Below are positions 10,677 through 19,782 of a stretch of 30,606 nt of DNA, in pieces. The stretch is from contig JAQGDQ010001664.1 of assembly GCA_030141605.1 (NCBI GenBank), positions 1-30,606 on the forward strand, written 5' to 3'. The stretch comes from Tubiluchus corallicola. Taxonomy: Eukaryota; Priapulida; Priapulimorpha; Priapulimorphida; Tubiluchidae. The position numbers were made by a program, and so were the translations under genes. How positions within the stretch are numbered: the first letter of the stretch is position 1; each line of letters starts with the position of its first letter. The notes under the pieces are model-generated. The model did not search any database. It worked only from the letters and a program-made list of their open reading frames with translations, and was not told where the DNA came from.

Positions 10677-11409
10677 GGCGCTATTACACTTTCGCACCGC
10701 CTAGCTTTTTCTAGGTTATTACTCGTTTCTAGGCTCGTAAGTCATCATTCTATTATTCTTACGTCATCAGTGAATGTTTCCGCTAATCTAATTGTAATTT
10801 AATAATATATTTAGGTATAATTACCAATAATTACGCTGTATTCACAGTTCTACGCCTATACAGGGCGTATCGCCATCTTGTTTGTGTGTATAGTCACGTG
10901 ACAAATTTCGTACTAGTTTATGCATTATCAGGGCCTAGCTTAAAAGGCACGTGACACACTTTCATCTTCACCGCATTTAGGAAATAAAGAAAAAACCTTT
11001 ACTTTTTTTATAATCTAATAGTAATAATACTACAGTAATAAATAAAATTAATGATAAATAACTGTTCCGTTCCAGGCCCACCCGCGATACGATACAAACT
11101 CCCGTAGCTGCAACCCTAATAATCATAAATTATGCGAAGAAACTAAAAATACAGGTTAAGGGCCACAAACGTCACTGCGCGAGAGCGATTGCGCATCAGT
11201 GATGTAAACACGGTTATTCACGTGCAGCTTTTAATAGCGGCTGTAGGTAAGTAATGCATGATTTTAATCTGGACTTATAAAGCGCAAGAAGCAATAATAT
11301 TATGGGAATATGGTGTATATTACGCCTGTTGGTCTGCTTTCTGGCCTGCAGGCGTGAAAACAACCAATAGGCCAGGAAAAGCTAGGCGGTGCGAAAGTGT
11401 AATAGCGCC
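10677..11409. mobile_element. GGCGCTATTACAC MITE, copy 2 (733 bp)
   Basis: The ends are a perfect inverted repeat of about 33 bp beginning GGCGCTATTACACTTTCGCA and closing with the complement, TGCGAAAGTGTAATAGCGCC. Flanks are GTAGCAAT and GTAGCAAG (7 of 8). An 8-bp duplication would fit hAT-type transposition, although the termini are not the usual CAGGG. Large parts (first ~330 bp, last ~330 bp) are collinear with copy 1. Confidence 0.92.
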
Positions 11410-11994
11410 GTAGCAAGCTAGCCTACGCCTAAACCATGCCTAATCAGCGTATTACGTATTAAAAATACTTATTATTACCTAATGAATTGACTACTTTTGT
11501 TCCGGAATCACAATGTTCTTAAAGCAACTGAGCATTATTTCCGAACATGTAGTTAACTTTACTGGCAAATTAAACTTAAAATGAAACAAATCTTTTCACA
11601 TAATCTACACACGTAGCTTGGGCCGTGTCCATAAAATGCACATAAATCGCGTAAAGTTGAAAAACAACATTTTTGCTGTAATGAAAAACCTACCACTAGA
11701 TGGCAACACGTTTTTCCCATTTTACCGACGACCTGCTCGTTCCAACTAAGGCGTTCTCCGAAATGGTGCTGGCAAGTGACAACTGACAAGCCAACTGCAT
11801 AGCTTTTTGTTGGCGCTTACTGCTGTGTTCTTTTATTTTAGAAATCTGCCTGCCCAATGTCTGCAATTGAAGTAATTAGTTTGTCAAGTAGAGGTCGTCT
11901 GCTCAGGATTATAACGATGACTGCTTATTCTTTATGTTTTACAGGTTCCATTCATCACTTTTGTGTCACCAAATATTGTAATGCGTTCTGCAGG
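11410..11994. other. Non-coding DNA with one dispersed repeat
   Basis: Bases from about 11,735 to 11,872 (with GGTGCTGGCAAGTGACAACT and AAATCTGCCTGCCCAATGTC) are related to about 19,600-19,738 in TMEM98 intron 3. The ends and class of this repeat are unclear. No exon was recognised. Confidence 0.5.
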
Positions 11995-12275
11995 TGCCAA
12001 AGCAAAATAGTGATATTGCTGAGATGAATGTAGGCAAGGAAAAATGTTTCGCACAGGAAAAATAGCACAAATGAAAAATTAGGTAAAATGGCACAGGTAA
12101 AAACAGCGCATAAAACATGTACAGGAAAAAATGGCAGAGCTAAAAACAGCACATAAAACAAGTACAGGAAAAAATGTCACGTTAAAAATGATGCAGGAAT
12201 AAATGGCACAAGACAAATGACGCAGGTAAAAATGACACAGGAAAAATAGCACAGGCAAAAATGGCACACTTAATA
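11995..12275 (+). repeat. Degenerate short repeats (CAGGAAAAATGGCACA-like)
   Basis: Roughly a dozen imperfect copies of a 12-32-bp motif such as ACAGGAAAAATAGCACA or AGGTAAAAATGACACA. A single reverse-complement relative lies at about 13,018-13,052 (GCCGTTTTTCCTGTGTCATT). Open frames on the minus strand here are Phe/Leu/Cys-rich translations of the repeat. Confidence 0.7.
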
Positions 12276-14204
12276 AAATGTGAGTGTTGGATTAGGGTTA
12301 CTGTGGGTATAATTATTTTAGTTCTTTTTACCTCTGCCAAGGAAGTTATGCTTCAACAGTTTGTTTATGTGGTTGTTTTTCGTCTGTTATAGCAGTAAGC
12401 CTTTTATGCAAACAGTTTTGAGATTTCCGCGGTATTTTGGGAAGAAGTTGGGTATAAATTGCCAAAATGGGCATTTTCTCGCCGATTCTTTTTCTGTGAA
12501 AACATGTACGAAAAACATTCGTGAAGTGCTCTGTTTGTAGAAGTACTGTTTAGTGTACTTCCTTTTCAGCATCTCCACCAGGACAAACAACTACAAGTAA
12601 GTTCCATTTTAAGAAATTTTCGCTTGGAATACTGTGTAATGCTGCCTATAATTTTTTCATTAATGCGGAATTGCGTATAAGCTGACCTGGCATTAAATAA
12701 GCATAATTATATTGTCTGCCTATTGCCATTGCTAAAATTAATGGTTAAAGGAAAGTAGATAAACAATATGTAAAATATTTTAAAATTGTTGATCATAATT
12801 CTATTTAATCAATAAAATATTTTGAGTGTTTTGCTTGCCTATATAATGTCACGTTTTTGTATGTTTGGTTGTTTTACGTTTTCTTGATCAAAACAATTAG
12901 TCGAATATATAATTTTAGGATTGTTCTGTTTTGTGAGTGATCTGCTTCTTAAAGAGCACTTTCTAGTTTTATTATAGAAATTAATTGTATCAAAATACAC
13001 ACATGCCATTTTTTCTACTTTCCGTTTAGTGCCGTTTTTCCTGTGTCATTTCTGTCGGCAAAAAGCTAGTCTGAACGCTCGTTAACTGCCTGGCCTATAA
13101 TAGTATAGAGAGATCAGAGCACAGCTCTTAGAGAGATTAGAGTACTTTTCCTGTATTTACTACGCGGTAAGCATATTAAGAGCCTCTAAGAGAGCGATGA
13201 CGTTATAGCGCCATCTGTTGAGTGACTAACCTATTTTTACATCCTGTTGCTATTGCTGTAGGTCAATGACCCAGTTCTTGCGTCCGTTCAACACTTCAGG
13301 TGGGTGAGTTTATTATTATCAGCAGCTATTGCGGAGTGGAGAACGTTTAGAGTGAAAATTTGTAGTTCCGGATTTGAAAAATTGTCATTGGCAGACATTT
13401 TTAGTGGACGTTTACGATTGTTTTAGCAAAGTTAAAAGCACTAGCGTTCTGGAAGGACAATATTTTTGTGTACATCATCATCGTACTACGGTAAGAGTGA
13501 TTTTACATCGGAAGTTGGCTAATTTCACAGTCAAGTTCAGGGTTATAATATTAGAACTAAACTTTTAGTCACTATTATATTAATAATGCCATGGTACAGT
13601 TTGATCGCAGTACGTGATATAAAATACATTTCTGTGCTGGACATTTTAACAACACACCTACCAGTTTTTGCTAAATATTATAACGCAGCTACCATATTAA
13701 TGAGCTACATAGTTTTCCAGACGTAGCCGACTAGGTGTAAAAATAAATCAACTATATTTGTGGCATTTTTTATGTTTTCTAGTGTGTGTGTAATTACTTT
13801 GGGCCTACTTGTTTGCTTTCTAGACAAATACAAAATGTAAAAACTGTAATGGGATCATTTTTACAACAGCAGTTTAACACTTAGTTTATTAAATGCATAC
13901 TACGATAACACAGTAACACCAAATTCTGATTTATTTTTTGTTTGCAGTTTTTGCAAAATTAATTGTGCATTTTAAAAATTGCTAGCTCATGATTATCGAT
14001 AATAATTGAAGGTGATTTTTATTGCAGGTTTCAGTGCGTGTGAATGAGTTAAAAAGTGTGGCTTGAAAAGGATGATGTCTCATCTTCTTGACGAAAAAAC
14101 TTAAATAGGGAACCCGAAACTGAATTTGCCGTATCCATAATTTTAATTATCGTAATAATAATAATTAGTGCATAGCCGTATTTCAATAAGCTGTTGAAGT
14201 TATC
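12276..14204. other. Upstream region of TMEM98
   Basis: No coding exon was recognised. The TMEM98 promoter and first exon are expected here, possibly with that of the divergent LIM-protein gene. A candidate acceptor (TTTTTATTGCAG) ends at 14,027. If it is used, the 5' UTR would include the short upstream frames ATGAGTTAA and one beginning ATGATGTCTCATC. Neither promoter can be placed from sequence alone. Confidence 0.4.
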
Positions 14205-14344
14205 ATGATCGAAGCCGTGGTCGCCGTTGCCATTTCAGTACTGGCAGCCGTTTTTTTTGGCAGTTTTATAGCACTGGTGTTAGTTTGTCGTCATAAATAC
14301 TGCCGAAAAGCTGATCACATTACTAGAAATCTCCAAGAAAATAG
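14205..14344 (+). CDS. TMEM98 exon 1 (coding)
   Basis: Encodes residues 1-46 plus two bases of codon 47. It starts MIEAVVAVAISVLAAV and contains the whole transmembrane helix and its cytosolic or lumenal charged edge. The start ATG 14205 is chosen because it aligns with the METVV-type start of vertebrate TMEM98. It ends AATAG|GTAAGG. Confidence 0.96.
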
Positions 14345-17300
14345 GTAAGGAAACAATATGTTGCTTTTTCCTTTAATAGTAACTTGTAGCATTCGAGTGA
14401 TTATATTAAAGGAAAACTGGACGATTGTGTAAACACGAGTTCAGAATAAAGAATGCTCTAAAATATTGAAAACTACAATAGCTTTTTTAAACCAAAGCTT
14501 AGATTAAATAATAATTACCTCCGATGCTCAAATTTCGTTAAACTTTCAAAGCTACGCGCGACTCAGTGAATCTACTAAGATTAGCAACGGCGCCTTTTTG
14601 TCACGTGCGCGTGACCGTCAATTAGTAGGCGGTACTGTGATAACCACGATCACGAACTGCTGTGTTAGTTTCTGACGTCATATGACGTAGAGCCCATTTT
14701 TCGTGACATCTTGCACTTAAGCAGTACTGTAAGACTTATGCAAATGTGCTTGATGCGCAAGGGAAGACGCCTGCCATTGCACAAATTGTGGTTAGTTTCT
14801 GACGTAAGCAATAGCTGTGTTCGGTTGCCGTTAATTAACTTTCTAAGCTAATTATTCAAATATAAGAAACAGTTGTTAACTTTTATAGGCAAGAAAATGT
14901 ATATTTTGGACAGTAAATTAAAATGAGATTGAGTCTAAACCATTATCCAGTCTTCCTTTAAGAAAACATTGACGAATTTTTGCGTTGCCGAATTTTGAAT
15001 TTCGACGCACGGTAAATTGGTAAAACATGTCAAAAGAAGCGCAGGACATACTCATGCGTGATGTAAGCCATTTTCCACTGCCAGCAGTTGCGATCTGCTT
15101 CATCCTGCGTGTTTACCTTAACGTTAACGAAGCTTTTGAGCACAAGAAAACCTTCCGCTTACGTAAAGCTTGAAAAGTGTAAACAATCGTCCGGTCTTCC
15201 TTTAATTATGTTAATAATTTATGTGAACACATCTTAAATTGTTTAATTATTTTGAATCTAGAACATTTATTTTCTAGTTGACAGATTTGTTAATTGAGTC
15301 AATATTATGTTGGTATAGTGCAACATTTAGTTTTGAACCAAGTAATTTAAAGGACAGCAACACACTTTTCATAAATAAAAGCTTAAAATATTTCTTTAGA
15401 ATTTTTATGCCCATTTAAACGTGACAAATGACAAAATGTTTCCAGATAGTTTCATTTACCATACCACTTCAGCTATTTTCCAATGCCTCGTTGAGACTGT
15501 GCATTTAGTGACTGTAGTTTTCAGCAGCGCTGAGCCTGGTGCGTAAATTGTTGGGTGACAACCGACAAAATTGCTTCTAAGTGATTTCGTTTGCCATACC
15601 ATTTCAGCTATTTACCACTACCTCGTTGAGACTGTGCATTTAGTGACTGTAGTTTTCAGCAGCGCTGAGCCTGGTGCGTAAATGGTTGGGTGACAAGTGG
15701 CAAAATTGCTTCTAGGTGATTTCGTTTGCCATACCATTTCAGCTATTTACCACTACCTCGTTCAGACTGGATAATTCTGACTTGCATACCTATTTGAATG
15801 TGTGGTTGTAATAAGACACTACCGCCGTAACAACGTGTTCTCTACGACATAGGTCCCCGTCCCACTACACAAAGTAGGCTCTGCCCGGCCCGCTAACTGA
15901 TTATTTTATTCTCTTGTGATAAATTTTCAGACCTGAAGTTCATCTGATTGACACGAGTCATTACTCAGATCACAGCGCCGTGGAACTCAACGAAGTGCAA
16001 CTCACACACCCACACATCGAGGAGATACTCAACGACGAGAGATGGGTCGACGACGTCACGTACGTTTTTCAATTCAATAGATTTATTTCGCAATAAACAT
16101 CTACATATGCATTACATGTGCATCGATAATCAGTTTTGTTAATACAAAATTATGATACAATTCATGAATTCTGCGCTAGAGACCTAAGAAGCTAGCTCAT
16201 GCTACGGAGTTTTTGTTAATACAAAATTATGATACAATTCATGAATTCTGTGCCAGAGACCTGAGAAGCTAGCTCATGCTACGGAGTTTTTGTTAATACA
16301 AAATTATGATACAATTCATGAACTCTGCGCTAGAGACCTAAGAAGCTAGCTCATGCTACGGAGTTTTTGTTAATACAAAATTATGATACAATTCATGAAT
16401 TCTGCGCTAGAGACCTAAGAAGCTAGCTCATGCTACGGAGTTTTTGTTAATACAAAATTATGATACAATTCGTGAATTCTTCGCTAGAGACCTAAGAAGC
16501 TAGCTCATGCTACGGAGTTTTTGTTAATACAAAATTATGATACAATTCGTGAACTCTGCGCTAGAGACCTAAGAAGCTAGCTCATGCTACGGAGTTTTTG
16601 TTAATACAAAATTATGATACAATTCCTGAACTCTGCGCTAGAGACCTAAGAAGCTAGCTCATGCTACGGAATTTTTGTTAATACAAAATTATGATACCAT
16701 TCATGAATTCTGCGCTAGAGACCTAAGAAGCTAGCTCATGCTACGGAGTTTTTGTTAATACAAAATTATGATACAATTCATGAACTCTGCGCTAGAGACC
16801 TAAGAAGCTAGCTCATGCTACGGAGTTTTTGTTAATACAAAATTATGATACAATTCATGAATTCTGCGCCAGAGACCTAAGAAGCTAGCTCATGCCACCA
16901 AATTTTTGTTAATAAAAAATTGTGATACAATTCATGAATTCTACGCTAGAGACCTAAGAAGCTAGCTCATGCCACCGAGTTTTTGTTAATGCAAAATTAT
17001 GATACAATTCATGAATTCTGCGCCAGAGACCTAAGAAGCTAGCTCATGCTACGGAGTTTTTGTTAATACAAAATTATGATACAATTCGTGAATTCTGCGC
17101 TAGAGACCTAAGAAGCTAGCTTATGCTACGGAGTTTTTGTTAATACAAAATTATGATACAATTCATGAATTCTGCGCCAGAGACCTAAGAAGCTAGCTCA
17201 TGCCACCGAGTTTTTGTTAATACAAAATTATGATACAATTCATGAATTCTGCGCTAGAGACCTAAGAAGCTAGCTCATGCTACGGAGTTTTTGTTATTAC

Positions 17301-19751
17301 AAAATTATGATACAATTCACGAACTCTGCGCTAGAGACCTAAGAAGCTAGCTCATGCTACGGAGTTTTTGTTAATACAAAATTATGATACAATTCGTGAA
17401 TTCTGCGCTAGAGACCTAAGAAGCTAGCTCATGCTACGGAGTTTTTGTTAATACAAAATTATGATACAATTCATGAATTCGGCACTAGAGACCTAAGATG
17501 CTAGCTTATGCTAGGCCACTAGAATTAATTACGAGAAAAATTACAATATATTGCTAATGGTTAGTGTGAGTTAGTAGTATTAATTTTCATAATTACGATG
17601 TAAACTGATGGTCGGTACAGGGAAATGATAAATGCTTTAACACATTCGCTAAACATTTGTGGAGGAGGCAACACTTGATTAGAACATATGCAGGTGCGCA
17701 TTGCATATATATATATACGGGTGGGAAGTAATAAAAATATTATTATACTAGAGGGGAAGTTTTTGAAAATGAAAAACAACAAATGATGATTAAGTGATCA
17801 GATACATGTTTCAAGTAAGTTTAATTTATAATTTTTTTCCGCGTTCCGTAACGGAATTGGATTAAAAGCGTTAAAAAGCCCAAATTTCATACCCGTTGTA
17901 TCCCGTGGGATACGAGAATATTTTCTGCCTTTGAAATTAACAAAATTTTAAAACTGACAGATATTTGATCTGTTAATAGTTATTTTGATTTAAGCCAATA
18001 ACAATAGACTAAAATGGTGACAAAATGGCAAACTAAAAAATCTACATAGCATAAAAAACTGTGCTAGGTAAAAATGGACATACTGAACAAAAGTACCAAG
18101 TCAAAAAATTTTTTCTTATTAAAAAAATAATTTGGGACTGAAAGGGTTAAACGATAGCAGTAATGTTATGAATCTATGGCATTTCTTTCAAATTTCGACT
18201 CCAGTGTTTTATAATAATAATAATTTCGTCTAGGAATAACGTCTTAATAATCCAACACTTATTTCCAAGGTGGTCCTGATTATTATTATCCGCATGCTAG
18301 TTCAATAAAGTTGAATAATTCCACATGTTTAGTTGAAGAACTAATTTTTTAAGTCTTTGGTTGTAGCTGTGTTGGGAGTTGAACCCGCGACCTCCGCCTG
18401 CGAGGCGAGCACGTTACCACTCAGCTATGCAGTGACAATTTTCGTCGTTCTTGCTGACGCTTTGATGAGTTTTACAATATTTTTACTAAACTCTTTGCAG
18501 TGGTTTGATACCTCACTGTCTGGAAATTCTGAAAGTCTGCCATCACTTGACGGAGAAGCTCGTTGCCATGACGATGGGTAATTCGTCCCCGATACACAAT
18601 AACAAAAAGTTGGCGGAGATTGTGGACGCGTCGAGACGCATCATTCCACGCGTGGATGACGTAGTGCGCTCCATGTTTCCACCTTTAGATCCACGGTTAC
18701 TGGATGCAAGGTACTATATTCATGATAGCAACATTAAAGATGTAGTCAACTATATTTGTTTCAAGTCTGTGTTTGGTGTGTTAAAAGAAAAACCGGATGA
18801 TTGTGTAAACACGAGTTCAGACTAAAGAATGCTCTAAAATATTGAAAACTACAATAGCTTTTTTAAAATCAAAGTTTAGATTAAATAATAATTACATCTG
18901 ATACTCAAATTTCGTTAAACTTTCGAAACTACGCGTGGCTCAGTGAATCTACTAAGATTGGCAGCGGCGCCTTTTTGCACGTGGCCGACAATTAGAAGGC
19001 GGTACCGCGATAACCATCATCATGAACTGCTGTGTTAGTTTCTGACGTCATATGACATAGAACCCATTTTCGTGACATCACGCGTTTAAACAGTAACTCT
19101 TATACAAACATGCTTGACGCGCAAGGGAAGATGCCTGCCATTGCACAAACTGTGGTTAGTTTCTGATGTAGGCAATAGCTGTGTTCGGTTGCCATTAATT
19201 AACTTTCTAAGCCAATTATTCAAATATAAGAAACAATTGCTAACTTTTCTAGGCAAGAAAACGTACATTTTGGACAGTAAATTAAAATGAGATAAATAAT
19301 CGTCCGGTTTTCCTTTAAACGATACGTATTTGGTGATACGATAATGACCCTATACGATGGATCTTTTCCAACGATAAAATACAATCAATTATTTCGAACG
19401 ATAAAAACGAAACCAAACAGACTCCTTGAACAATAACTAATGCAAAGAAATGTTTGGTTTTGTTTTTATCGTTCGAAATAATTGATTCTATTGCAACACA
19501 CAATTTTTGCAGGTTGTTGTCCAATTAATGTGTAGATACATGTAATTTATGATAAAAGTTCTCTTCCTGTTTTGTCATAAAATAATATTAATATGAGACC
19601 AGCTGGAACGGAAGTGGTGCTGACAAGCCACTGGCGTAGCAGTGTCTAGTTTTTTTTTGCTGGATTACTGCTGCGTTTACCTGTCTGAAGGCAGATTTCT
19701 TTTAGTTTAGAATTCTGCCTGCCAAATGTCTACAATAGACGTGACGGGCGT

Positions 19752-19782
<31 letters not shown>

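Noticed and set aside
16132-17513. CRISPR-like regular repeat
   Set aside because: Units are contiguous 77-bp satellite copies without unique spacers, in an intron of an animal gene.
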